DNA from: Pseudomonas shahriarae
GTDB lineage: Bacteria > Pseudomonadota > Gammaproteobacteria > Pseudomonadales > Pseudomonadaceae
Assembly: GCF_014268455.2 (NCBI RefSeq)
Contig: NZ_CP077085.1
Location: 5,990,206 to 6,054,205, forward strand
Direction of reading: 5' to 3'
DNA: 64,000 nt
The position numbers and the translations under genes are program-made. Under the pieces are notes generated by a model. The model made no database searches, was not told the origin of the DNA, and saw only the letters and a list, made by a program, of their open reading frames with translations. Shown one piece after another: positions 48,438-57,359 of this stretch; within the stretch, counting starts at the first letter, position 1, and every line of letters begins with the position of its first letter.

Positions 48438-49163
48438 ATGACCGATAAGCCCCAGGCACCCGCCAAGCAGCCCGAAGGATCCCCTTGCGAAAGCCTGGAG
48501 GCAGCGGCCGTCGCCGCTTACCTGGAGGCTAACCCGGACTTCTTCGTCGAACACGACGAACTGCTGCCGGCCCTGCGCATCCCTCACCAGCGCGGCGATA
48601 CCGTGTCGCTGGTGGAGCGGCAGATGAAGATCCTGCGCGAGCGCAATATCGAAATGCGCCATCGGCTCTCACAGTTGATGGACGTGGCCCGCGACAACGA
48701 CCGCCTGTTCGACAAGACCCGCCGCCTGATCCTGGCACTGCTGGATGCCGCCAGCCTGGAAGACCTGACCATTGCCGTCGAAGACAGCCTGCGCCAGGAC
48801 TTCCAGGTGCCGTTTGTCAGCCTGATCCTGTTCAGTGACAACCCGATGCCGGTCGGGCGCTGGGTCAAGGGCAGCGAAGCGCAGACCGCCATTGGCGGCC
48901 TGTTGTCGGAAGGCAAGACCATCAGCGGCACCCTGCGCGAGCATGAACTGGACTTCCTGTTTGGCGAGGACCAGCGCGTGCAGATCGGCTCGACTGCCGT
49001 GGTCGCCCTCAACCATCAAGGCCTGCATGGCGTCCTGGCCATTGCCAGCCGTGATCCGCAGCACTACAAGAGCACGGTAGGCACGCTGTTTTTGACCTAC
49101 ATTGCTGAAGTGTTGAGCCGCAGCCTGCCGCGCTTTACCACTGCCCTGCGCGCGGTGCGCTAG
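48438..49163 (+). CDS. yigA: DUF484 family protein (YigA)
   Basis: A 241-residue cytoplasmic protein. The family start [29 protein letters not shown] leads to a helical linker ([30 protein letters not shown]) and a GAF-like domain. Its position between dapF and xerC is conserved from E. coli to Pseudomonas. The function is unknown. ATG 48438 is preferred to an upstream frame that overlaps dapF. Confidence 0.9.
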   Translation: MTDKPQAPAKQPEGSPCESLEAAAVAAYLEANPDFFVEHDELLPALRIPHQRGDTVSLVERQMKILRERNIEMRHRLSQLMDVARDNDRLFDKTRRLILALLDAASLEDLTIAVEDSLRQDFQVPFVSLILFSDNPMPVGRWVKGSEAQTAIGGLLSEGKTISGTLREHELDFLFGEDQRVQIGSTAVVALNHQGLHGVLAIASRDPQHYKSTVGTLFLTYIAEVLSRSLPRFTTALRAVR

Positions 49164-49165
49164 CC

Positions 49166-50065
49166 ATGGAACGGCAACTGGACGCCTACTGCGCTCACCT
49201 GCGCAGCGAGCGCCAGGTGTCTCCCCATACGCTGGAAGCCTACCGACGGGACTTGAACAAGGTCCTGGCGTTCTGCCAGAAACACCAGATCAGCAGCTGG
49301 AAGGCCCTTGATATCCAGGGCCTGCGCAGCCTGATTGCACGCCTGCACCAGCAGGGCCAATCCTCCCGCAGCCTGGCGCGCCTGCTGTCGGCGGTACGTG
49401 GTCTGTATCACTACCTCAACCGCGAAGGCCTGTGCGATCACGACCCGGCCAACGGCCTGGCGCCGCCCAAGGGTGAGCGCCGCCTGCCCAAGACCCTGGA
49501 TGCCGACCGCACCCTGCAATTGCTCGATGGCGCGGTCGAAGATGACTTCCTGGCGCACCGCGACCAGGCGATCCTGGAGCTGTTCTATTCCTCGGGCCTG
49601 CGCCTGTCGGAGCTGACCAGCCTCAACCTCGAGCAACTGGACCTGGCCGACGGCCTGGTGCAAGTGCATGGCAAAGGCAGCAAGACCCGCGTGCTGCCCA
49701 TCGGCAAAAAGGCCCGCGACGCCCTGCTGGTGTGGCTGCCCCTGCGAGCCCTGAGCAATCCGCCGGACGACGCGGTGTTTGTCAGCCAGCAAGGCCGACG
49801 CCTCGGGCCACGGGCCATTCAGTTGCGGGTCAAGGCCGCCGGCGAGCGGGAGCTGGGGCAGAACCTGCATCCGCACATGCTCCGGCACTCCTTTGCCAGC
49901 CACCTGCTGGAATCGTCACAAGACTTGCGCGCCGTGCAGGAACTGCTCGGCCACTCGGATATCAAGACCACCCAGATCTACACCCACCTGGACTTCCAGC
50001 ACCTGGCAACGGTGTACGACAGCGCCCATCCCAGGGCCAAACGTGTTAAAGGCGGCGACTCATGA
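49166..50065 (+). CDS. xerC: XerC tyrosine recombinase
   Basis: A 299-residue site-specific recombinase that, with XerD, resolves chromosome dimers at dif. The SAM-like core-binding domain is followed by the catalytic domain with R146 (SGLRLSEL), K170 (HGKGSKTR), H237 and R240 (HPHMLRHSF), H263 (LGHSD) and nucleophile Y272 (IYTHL). Its end overlaps yigB by four bases. Confidence 0.96.
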   Translation: MERQLDAYCAHLRSERQVSPHTLEAYRRDLNKVLAFCQKHQISSWKALDIQGLRSLIARLHQQGQSSRSLARLLSAVRGLYHYLNREGLCDHDPANGLAPPKGERRLPKTLDADRTLQLLDGAVEDDFLAHRDQAILELFYSSGLRLSELTSLNLEQLDLADGLVQVHGKGSKTRVLPIGKKARDALLVWLPLRALSNPPDDAVFVSQQGRRLGPRAIQLRVKAAGERELGQNLHPHMLRHSFASHLLESSQDLRAVQELLGHSDIKTTQIYTHLDFQHLATVYDSAHPRAKRVKGGDS

Positions 50066-50757
50066 GCATCAAGCTAATCACCTTCGACCTGGACGACACC
50101 CTGTGGGACAACGTCCCCGTCATCATCAGCGCCGAAGCGTCGATGCGCGAATGGCTGGCGACCCATGCGTCCAAGGTCGGCGACCTGCCCCTGGAGCATT
50201 TCGCCAGCCTGCGCCAGCAGGTGCTGCAACGTCATCCCGAGCTCAAACACCGGATCAGTGTGCTGCGCCAGCGGGTGCTGATGCACGCCTTTGAAGAGGC
50301 CGGTTATCCACAGCCGCAAGCCACGGAGATGGCCGATGTGTGTTTTGAAGCGTTCATTCATGCGCGGCACCAGCTCACCGTCTTCCCCGAAGCCGAGCCG
50401 ATGCTGCAAGCCCTGCGCCAGCACTTTCTGCTGGGGGTGATCACCAATGGCAATGCCGATGTGCAGCGCGTAGGCCTGGCGGATTACTTCCACTTTGCCC
50501 TGAGGGCCGAGGATATCGGCATCGCCAAGCCGGATGCGCGCTTGTTTCAAGAGGCGTTGCAGCGGGGCGGGGTGGATGCCAGTGCGGCGGTGCATATTGG
50601 CGATCACCCTGGCGATGACATCGCCGGGGCACAGCAGGCGGGGTTGCGAGCCGTGTGGTTCAACCCGACCGGCAAGGTTTGGGAAGGTGAGGCATTGCCG
50701 GATGCGCAGATTCGCAGCCTGACCGAGCTACCGGAGCTGCTCCACAGCTGGAAATAA
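50062..50757 (+). CDS. yigB: HAD-family phosphatase, YigB type
   Basis: A 231-residue phosphatase. HAD motif I is [10 protein letters not shown], motif [12 protein letters not shown], motif III lysine in IAKPDARLF and motif [14 protein letters not shown]. coli YigB, next to xerC there as well, dephosphorylates a riboflavin intermediate (5-amino-6-(5-phosphoribitylamino)uracil). The start ATGA overlaps the xerC stop. Confidence 0.9.
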   Translation: MSIKLITFDLDDTLWDNVPVIISAEASMREWLATHASKVGDLPLEHFASLRQQVLQRHPELKHRISVLRQRVLMHAFEEAGYPQPQATEMADVCFEAFIHARHQLTVFPEAEPMLQALRQHFLLGVITNGNADVQRVGLADYFHFALRAEDIGIAKPDARLFQEALQRGGVDASAAVHIGDHPGDDIAGAQQAGLRAVWFNPTGKVWEGEALPDAQIRSLTELPELLHSWK

Positions 50758-50817
50758 CGCGGCTGCGATACCACTGGAAATCCAAGGTGGGAGCCTGCTG
50801 GAGTTTATTCCAGGCAT

Positions 50818-50849
50818 GAAAAAACCCGCAGCGACGGCGGGCTTTTTCA
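50818..50849. terminator. Terminator between yigB and sutA
   Basis: CCCGC (50825-50829) pairs with GCGGG (50837-50841), with A-run before and T-run after, so it can serve both convergent genes. It lies about 60 bases after yigB and 20 after sutA. Confidence 0.82.
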
Positions 50850-50867
50850 GCAAGCAAGTAACCGGCC

Positions 50868-51194
50868 TCAGATAGGCCGACTGCCGTACTTGTTATCCGG
50901 CTTCTTCGGTGGATCTGCCACCACGTTGGCCTCGACTTCCTGCACTTTACCGCCTTTGGCGAGGAACTCTTCCATCGCACGGGCCAGCGCATCGCGCTCT
51001 TTGTTCTTGGCCTCGACGCTCGGCAGTTCGTCTACCGAAACAGCAGCCTTGGCCTTGCCTTTGGCGGCCGGAACAGGTGCATCATCGCCACCGTCATCGT
51101 CAGCAACGTCTTCCGCTACCGCTTCAAGGCCTTCTTCGGTGTCGTCTTCGTCACCTACTTCCAGTTCGTCGTTTTCCAGATCATCGTCGCTCAT
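50868..51194 (-). CDS. sutA: SutA, RNA polymerase-binding slow-growth regulator
   Basis: A 108-residue small regulator. The long acidic N-terminal tail (residues about 1-55) is followed by the conserved helix ELPSVEAKNKERDALARAMEEF and the C-terminal KVQEVEANVVADPPKKPDNKYGSRP. In P. aeruginosa SutA binds RNA polymerase and alters transcription in slow-growing cells. The C-terminal half matches the PAO1 protein as I recall it; the acidic tail varies. Confidence 0.92.
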   Translation of the reverse strand: MSDDDLENDELEVGDEDDTEEGLEAVAEDVADDDGGDDAPVPAAKGKAKAAVSVDELPSVEAKNKERDALARAMEEFLAKGGKVQEVEANVVADPPKKPDNKYGSRPI

Positions 51195-51297
51195 GTTCTA
51201 CCTCATGACTTGCGAAAAGCAGATTAGTTATAGCCCAGCTTCACCATCTGTCGAAGGCTGCCGGAAAAAAATCAACGTCCACCGGATAACCAGTGGC

Positions 51298-51530
51298 TTA
51301 TGCCCCATCACCGTGCAGGTGGCGAGGACTTTACGAGCACCGCCATGATCAGGGTGCTCGTCCAGATAAACGCGTTGCCATGTGCCCATTGCCAAGTGGC
51401 CGGCCTTGACCGGCAAACTCAGTTGGCGACCCGATAGGCTGCCCTTGAAATGACCCGGGGCTTGGCCCGCTGGGTAATCAGGGTCTGTCGCCATATACAG
51501 TTCTGCGCCCATCGGCGCGCATTCTAGCGC
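51298..51530 (-). pseudogene. yjbQ: C-terminal remnant of a YjbQ-family gene, with a frameshift
   Basis: The minus strand encodes GHFKGSLSGRQLSLPV and GTWQRVYLDEHPDHGGARK, the C-terminal half of YjbQ (UPF0047). The expected N-terminal 80 or so residues with the catalytic part are not found upstream. In the current frame the end reads past the normal position for 24 foreign residues. Adding one C in the CC run at about 51319 restores the usual ending LHGDGA and the stop TAA at 51300-51298. The gene next to amtB in P. aeruginosa belongs to this family (recalled), so this is a decayed resident copy rather than an import. Confidence 0.65.
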
Positions 51531-51660
51531 GCTCTGGGAAAAAACAAAGTGCCGAATACGCCTACATGCCTGTAAGACATTCGCACACTGAAAAGTACCG
51601 TGTGGATCCAATCACAAACTCGGCACAAAAATGCTCACGCGCCTTCACCACAGGCAAATA
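51531..51660. other. Gap with no recognisable gene
   Basis: An open frame continues from the yjbQ remnant into this stretch, but it encodes nothing family-like, and no ribosome binding site is seen. It is probably what remains after the 5' half of yjbQ was deleted. Confidence 0.4.
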
Positions 51661-51664
51661 CCAG

Positions 51665-51701
51665 ACAAAAAAATGCCCGGCAAGCCGGGCATGTTTTTTT
51701 T
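51665..51701. terminator. Terminator of amtB
   Basis: ATGCCCGGC/GCCGGGCAT forms a nine-base stem with a two-base spacer, flanked by an A-run of seven on the left and a T-run of eight on the right. It lies ten bases after the amtB stop and could act in both directions. Confidence 0.9.
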
Positions 51702-51710
51702 CATACGTTC

Positions 51711-53048
51711 TTACAAGTTGTAGCCACGTTCGTTGTGCTCCGCCAGGTCCAGGCCAACGGCCTCTTCCTCTTCGGTCACACGCAGGCCGATGGTCAAGTC
51801 CAGCACCTTGAGAATCACGTAGGTCACGATACCGGTGTAGATCACGGTAAAGCCTACGCCCTTGGCCTGGATCCAGACCTGTGCGGCAATGTCGGTCACG
51901 GTGCCGAAGCCACCCAGGATCGGCGCCGCGAATACGCCGGTGAGAATCGCCCCGACAATCCCGCCCACACCGTGCACACCGAAGGCATCCAGGGAGTCAT
52001 CGTAGCCCAGCTTGCGCTTGAGGCTGGTGGCGCAGAAGAAGCAGATCACGCCAGACGCCAGGCCGATCACCAGGGCGCCCATCGGGCCCACGGTACCGGC
52101 GGCCGGGGTAACGGCCACCAGGCCGGCTACCACACCCGAGGCAATGCCCAGGGCGCTTGGCTTGCCGTGGGTGATCCACTCGGCGAACATCCAGCCCAGT
52201 GCCGCAGCAGCAGTGGCGATCTGAGTCACCAGCATCGCCATGCCGGCCGTGCCGTTGGCCGCAGCAGCGGAGCCGGCGTTGAAGCCGAACCAGCCGATCC
52301 ACAGCATCGCCGCGCCGATCAGGGTGTAGCCCAGGTTGTGCGGGGCCATTGGGGTGGTCGGGTAGCCTTTACGCTTGCCGAGCACGATGCACGCCACCAG
52401 GCCAGCCACACCGGCGTTGATGTGCACCACGGTGCCGCCAGCGAAGTCCAGCACGCCCCAGTCCCACATCAGGCCGCCGTTGCCGCTCCAGACCATGTGC
52501 GCGATCGGCGCATAGACCAGGGTGAACCAGATGGCCATGAACAGCAGCATGGCGGAGAACTTCATGCGCTCGGCGAACGCACCGACAATCAGCGCCGGGG
52601 TGATGATCGCGAAGGTCATCTGGAAGGTGATGAACACCGCTTCCGGGAACAGCGCCGCAGGCCCAGTGATGCTGGACGGTGTGACACCCGCCAGGAACGC
52701 CTTGCCCATGCCGCCGAAGAACGAGTTGAAGTTAACGACGCCCTGTTCCATGCCCGTGGTGTCGAACGCGATGCTGTAGCCGTAGACGACCCACAGGATG
52801 CTGATCAGACCAGTAATGGCGAAGCACTGCATCATCACAGAAAGAATGTTTTTGGAGCGGACCATGCCGCCGTAGAACAGCGCCAGGCCAGGGATGGTCA
52901 TGAACAGCACCAGTGCGGTGGCTGTCAGCATCCAGGCAGTGTCGCCGGAATTGAGGACTGGAGCCGCCACTTCGTCTGCCGCCATGGCCAGGCTGGGCAT
53001 TACGATGGACAACAGGGCTCCTAGCCCTGCGAATTTACGCAGAGTCAT
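51711..53048 (-). CDS. amtB: Ammonium transporter AmtB
   Basis: A 445-residue inner-membrane trimeric channel. The signal peptide ends near AMAADEV. About 11 membrane segments follow, with FYGGMVRSKN, the ammonium signature region DFAGGTVVHINAGVAGLV and the twin-histidine partner DAFGVHGVGGIVGAILTGVF. ATG 53048 gives MTLRKFAGLG. It follows glnK by 34 bases, and GlnK blocks the channel when nitrogen is ample. Confidence 0.96.
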   Translation of the reverse strand: MTLRKFAGLGALLSIVMPSLAMAADEVAAPVLNSGDTAWMLTATALVLFMTIPGLALFYGGMVRSKNILSVMMQCFAITGLISILWVVYGYSIAFDTTGMEQGVVNFNSFFGGMGKAFLAGVTPSSITGPAALFPEAVFITFQMTFAIITPALIVGAFAERMKFSAMLLFMAIWFTLVYAPIAHMVWSGNGGLMWDWGVLDFAGGTVVHINAGVAGLVACIVLGKRKGYPTTPMAPHNLGYTLIGAAMLWIGWFGFNAGSAAAANGTAGMAMLVTQIATAAAALGWMFAEWITHGKPSALGIASGVVAGLVAVTPAAGTVGPMGALVIGLASGVICFFCATSLKRKLGYDDSLDAFGVHGVGGIVGAILTGVFAAPILGGFGTVTDIAAQVWIQAKGVGFTVIYTGIVTYVILKVLDLTIGLRVTEEEEAVGLDLAEHNERGYNL

Positions 53049-53082
53049 ATTGTTTTCTCCTGGGGCGTTGGGGTTTGGCGGC

Positions 53083-53841
<759 letters not shown>

Positions 53842-54102
53842 ATGCTCGCGCCCAAAGACCTCCTCGACGCCCTGAGCGGCCACGCCTCTCGCCTGTTCAG
53901 CGGCGAAACCCCGCTGCCCCGCAATGAAATCGAAAGCCAGTTCAAGGCGCTGCTGCAAAGCGGGTTCAGCAAGCTGGACCTGGTCAGCCGTGAGGAGTTC
54001 GACAGCCAGATGGTAGTCCTGGCCCGCACCCGTGCGCGGCTGGAGAGCCTGGAGGCGAAGGTGGCGGAGTTGGAAGCGCGGCTGAATCCACCTCAGGAAT
54101 AA
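53842..54102 (+). CDS. ubiK: UbiK, ubiquinone accessory factor (BMFP domain)
   Basis: An 86-residue protein of the YqiC/BMFP family. It has LVSREEFDSQMVVLARTRARLESLEAKVAELEARL, the conserved C-terminal coiled coil, after an amphipathic helix region. UbiK helps ubiquinone synthesis under oxygen together with UbiJ. ATG 53842 is preferred to 53833 because GGA is about nine bases before it rather than touching the start codon. Confidence 0.9.
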   Translation: MLAPKDLLDALSGHASRLFSGETPLPRNEIESQFKALLQSGFSKLDLVSREEFDSQMVVLARTRARLESLEAKVAELEARLNPPQE

Positions 54103-54119
54103 CCACCGCGTCCCCTCTT

Positions 54120-54139
54120 GGAGCCGGCTTGCCGGCTCC
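54120..54139. repeat. Short REP-like palindrome
   Basis: GGAGCCGGCTTGCCGGCTCC is a perfect eight-base inverted repeat with a CTTG loop after ubiK. It lacks a T-run; it resembles the core of a REP element. Confidence 0.6.
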
Positions 54140-54250
54140 TGCAATGACAGCGCCTGGATACGTTCTGTAAAACCTGCACACAGCGCCTCACCCTCCCTCG
54201 TCTACCCTTGAAAAACCGCAGCACGCGGCCCTCCCTTTCAAGGAACGAGC

Positions 54251-55747
54251 ATGTCCCTCGCCATCGTCCACAGCCGCGCCCAGATCGGCGTCGAAGCCCC
54301 CGCCGTCACTGTCGAAGTGCATATGGCCAATGGCTTGCCGTCCCTGACCCTGGTGGGCCTGCCGGAGACCGCGGTCAAGGAGAGCAAGGACCGGGTGCGC
54401 AGCGCCATTCTCAACAGCGCGCTGCAATACCCCGCACGCCGTATCACCCTCAACCTGGCGCCCGCCGACCTGCCCAAGGACGGCGGGCGTTTTGATCTGG
54501 CGATTGCCCTGGGGATTCTCGCGGCCAGCGTGCAGGTACCGGCGCTGGAGTTGGATGACGTTGAATGCCTTGGCGAACTGGCCCTGTCTGGCGAAGTGCG
54601 TGCCGTCAAAGGGGTGTTGCCAGCCGCGCTGGCGGCACGCAAGGCCGGGCGCAGCGTGATCGTGCCCAGGGCCAATGCCGAGGAGGCGTGCCTGGCCTCC
54701 GGATTGAAGGTGATTGCAGTGGATCATCTGCTGCAAGTGGTGGCGCACCTGAATGGACGGGTGCCGATCGAGCCATACAAGTCCGACGGGCTGCTGTACC
54801 TGAACAAGCCTTACCCGGACCTGAGCGAGGTGCAGGGCCAACTTGCCGCCAAGCGCGCATTGCTGATTGCCGCAGCGGGTGCCCACAACCTGCTGTTCAG
54901 CGGGCCACCCGGCACCGGCAAGACCTTGCTCGCCAGCCGCCTGCCCGGCCTGCTGCCGCCCTTGAGCGAACAGGAAGCCCTGGAAGTGGCGGCCATTCAG
55001 TCGGTGGTCAGCCTCGCACCGTTGAGCCACTGGCCCCACCGGCCATTCCGTCAGCCGCACCATTCGGCGTCCGGGCCGGCGCTGGTGGGCGGCGGCTCGA
55101 AGCCACAACCTGGGGAAATCACCCTGGCCCATCACGGCGTGTTGTTTCTCGATGAACTGCCGGAATTTGATCGCAAGGTGCTGGAGGTGCTGCGCGAGCC
55201 ATTGGAGTCCGGGCATATCGTGATTTCCCGGGCGCGCGACCGCGTGAGCTTCCCCGCACGTTTTCAACTGGTGGCAGCCATGAACCCTTGCCCCTGCGGC
55301 TATATGGGCGAACCCAGCGGGCGCTGTCGGTGTACGCCGGAACAGATCCAGCGCTACCGCAACAAGCTCTCGGGGCCGTTGCTGGATCGAATCGACCTGC
55401 ACCTGACCGTTGCCCGGGAAAGCACCGCGCTGAACCCAGCCAAACAAACCGGCAATGACACTGCCAGCGCTTCAACCCTCGTCGCCAGCGCCAGGGATCG
55501 CCAACAACAACGCCAGGGCTGTGCAAATGCATTCCTCGACCTGACGGGTTTGCGGCGCCACTGCGAGCTATCGAAAGCCGATGAGGGTTGGCTGGAAAGC
55601 GCCTGTGAGCGCCTGACCCTGTCGTTGCGCGCAGCTCATCGGCTACTCAAGGTCGCGCGCACCCTGGCCGACCTGGAACAGGCAGACGCCATCGCTCGCC
55701 ATCATCTGGCCGAAGCGTTGCAGTACCGGCCAACCGCCGTGACTTAG
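54251..55747 (+). CDS. comM: ComM/YifB, AAA+ Mg-chelatase-like helicase
   Basis: A 498-residue protein. N-terminal Lon-protease-like domain (MSLAIVHSRAQIGVEAPAVTVEVHMANGLPSL, GLPETAVKESKDRVRSAI), then the AAA+ domain with Walker A FSGPPGTGKTLLASRLPGLLPP and Walker B GVLFLDELPEFDRKVLEVLREPLE, then a small zinc-like loop NPCPCGYMGEPSGRCRC. ComM helps branch migration during natural transformation in other bacteria. The stop overlaps the convergent TetR gene by four bases. Confidence 0.95.
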   Translation: MSLAIVHSRAQIGVEAPAVTVEVHMANGLPSLTLVGLPETAVKESKDRVRSAILNSALQYPARRITLNLAPADLPKDGGRFDLAIALGILAASVQVPALELDDVECLGELALSGEVRAVKGVLPAALAARKAGRSVIVPRANAEEACLASGLKVIAVDHLLQVVAHLNGRVPIEPYKSDGLLYLNKPYPDLSEVQGQLAAKRALLIAAAGAHNLLFSGPPGTGKTLLASRLPGLLPPLSEQEALEVAAIQSVVSLAPLSHWPHRPFRQPHHSASGPALVGGGSKPQPGEITLAHHGVLFLDELPEFDRKVLEVLREPLESGHIVISRARDRVSFPARFQLVAAMNPCPCGYMGEPSGRCRCTPEQIQRYRNKLSGPLLDRIDLHLTVARESTALNPAKQTGNDTASASTLVASARDRQQQRQGCANAFLDLTGLRRHCELSKADEGWLESACERLTLSLRAAHRLLKVARTLADLEQADAIARHHLAEALQYRPTAVT

Positions 55748-56328
55748 CGATCCCTGGGCAAATCCAGCAGCAGCCCCGCCACTTCCATCACCTCACCCAG
55801 TACCACTTGCGCCGACTCGACGGAGGGCTTGAGCAACAGGTCATCGGTATAACCCATCGTCACCGCAAAGATCTGGCGGGCCGCACGGCTGGATGAGCCA
55901 CAGCGGAATACCCCGGCAGCGATCCCCTGCTCGATCACATCGGCAAGCATGGCTTGCCACTGGGCATTGACCAGCAGATACGCCTGAGCCAGTTCCGCGT
56001 CATGCATCGCCTCATCCCAGGCATCCAGCCAGAGCGCCCAGCCGGCGTCGGCGGTACAGGGCAGGCAACCCTTGAGGAAACCCACCAAGGCCTCAAGCGG
56101 CGGCGCATCTGCCAATGGCCCGCGCACTTCGTCCAACTGCTCATTGGCGAAGCGAACAAAGGCTTCGCGGCGCAGTTCTTTCCAGTCGCTGAAGTAGTGA
56201 TACACGTGGCTGCGGGACAAGCCCGCATGCTCCGCCAGATCGCGGGTGGAGACATCGGCAAAGCCCTTGCTGCGAAACAGCTCCAGGGCAGCGGCGATGA
56301 TCTGGTCTTTACGGTCGATACGCGACAT
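55744..56328 (-). CDS. TetR-family regulator
   Basis: A 194-residue regulator. The helix-turn-helix DNA-binding domain is RIDRKDQIIAAALELFRSKGFADVSTRDLAEHAGLSRSHVYHYFSDWKEL. The C-terminal ligand domain contains the stretch PCTADAGWALWLDAWDEAMHD. ATG 56328 is preceded by AAGGAA. It is divergent from the membrane protein at 56442, and the 38-base dyad between them is its likely operator. Confidence 0.92.
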   Translation of the reverse strand: MSRIDRKDQIIAAALELFRSKGFADVSTRDLAEHAGLSRSHVYHYFSDWKELRREAFVRFANEQLDEVRGPLADAPPLEALVGFLKGCLPCTADAGWALWLDAWDEAMHDAELAQAYLLVNAQWQAMLADVIEQGIAAGVFRCGSSSRAARQIFAVTMGYTDDLLLKPSVESAQVVLGEVMEVAGLLLDLPRDR

Positions 56329-56372
56329 GGGCAATTCCTTACGGGCGCCGTCAGATAAGCGGCGCTTGCTTT

Positions 56373-56410
56373 TTGAGCGACTGCTCAAGGATACTTGAGC
56401 AGTCGCTCAA
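56373..56410. promoter_or_regulatory. Tandem palindromic operator for the TetR regulator
   Basis: TTGAGCGACTGCTCAAG (56373-56389) and CTTGAGCAGTCGCTCAA (56394-56410) are exact reverse complements, four bases apart. Each arm is itself a palindrome, TTGAGC-N4-GCTCAA. This is typical of TetR proteins binding as two dimers. It lies between regulator and target starts, 32 bases upstream of the target. Confidence 0.8.
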
Positions 56411-56441
56411 TAGTAGCGCCTATTACTCCTTTGGTGCACCC

Positions 56442-57353
56442 ATGCCATCCACAACGCCACAGATCCTGATCGAAGAAAGCAAGAAAATCGGCCAGCAATC
56501 GGCCAGCCAAACCCTCAAGGCAATCGCCAAGGCTTATCCCGGCAAGCTGTTCTGCACGCTGTCGTTGGTTGCGCTGGAGAACGCGTTGCTGCTGGCCTAT
56601 CCCCTGTTTGCCGGTTTCGCCGTGGACTCGATCCTGCGCGGCGATGCCAGCAGTGCGCTGTTCTATGCGGCCGTGGTGATGGCGTTCTGGGTGGTCGGCG
56701 CCGCACGCCGGGCGTTGGATACCCGTACCTTCACGCGGATCTACGCCGATCTTGCCGTGCCTGTGATTCTCAACCAGCGTCTACAGAATCACAGCACGTC
56801 CAAGGCCGCCGCACGGGTGGTGCTGGCGCGGGACTTTGTCGACTTCTTCGAAAAGCATGTGCCGGTGATCGCAACAGCCTTGGTCTCCATCGTTGGCGCG
56901 GCCGCGATGTTATTGGTGATTGAACCTTGGGTGGGCCTGGCCTGCTTTGCGGCACTGCTGCTTTGCATCATCCTGCTACCGCGCTTTGCCCGCCGTAACG
57001 AGCAGTTGCACGAACGGTTGAATAACCGCCTGGAGAAAGAGATTGGCCTGGTGGAAAAGGTTGGCGCCCAGACGTTGCGACGCCATTACCAACTGCTGTC
57101 ACGCCTGCGTATCTGGCTGTCGGACCGCGAAGCCGTCGCCTACCTGTTTCTCGGCGCGCTGGCAGCGCTACTGTTCATCGTAGCGATCAGCCAACTGGCC
57201 TTGTCGCCAGCGGTCAAGGCCGGCCATGTCTATGCGGTGATGACGTACCTGTGGACCTTCGCCAGCAGCCTCGACGAAGCGCCAGGGATGGTTGATCAAC
57301 TGGCGCGGCTCAAGGACATCGGCAAACGGGTGGATCCGGGACTCGGGAATTGA
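56442..57353 (+). CDS. ABC transporter-type six-transmembrane protein without ATPase
   Basis: A 303-residue inner-membrane protein of the ABC_membrane_3 type. Membrane helices include LFCTLSLVALENALLLAYPLFAGFAV, ALFYAAVVMAFWVVGAA, IATALVSIVGAAAMLLVIEPWVGLACFAALLLCII and YLFLGALAALLFIVAISQLALSP. No Walker motifs follow; the gene stops after a charged tail, and the next gene is a chemoreceptor on the other strand. Its partner, if any, is unknown. Probably controlled by the divergent TetR gene, a common setting for efflux or stress proteins. Confidence 0.78.
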   Translation: MPSTTPQILIEESKKIGQQSASQTLKAIAKAYPGKLFCTLSLVALENALLLAYPLFAGFAVDSILRGDASSALFYAAVVMAFWVVGAARRALDTRTFTRIYADLAVPVILNQRLQNHSTSKAAARVVLARDFVDFFEKHVPVIATALVSIVGAAAMLLVIEPWVGLACFAALLLCIILLPRFARRNEQLHERLNNRLEKEIGLVEKVGAQTLRRHYQLLSRLRIWLSDREAVAYLFLGALAALLFIVAISQLALSPAVKAGHVYAVMTYLWTFASSLDEAPGMVDQLARLKDIGKRVDPGLGN

Positions 57354-57359
57354 TCAGCC

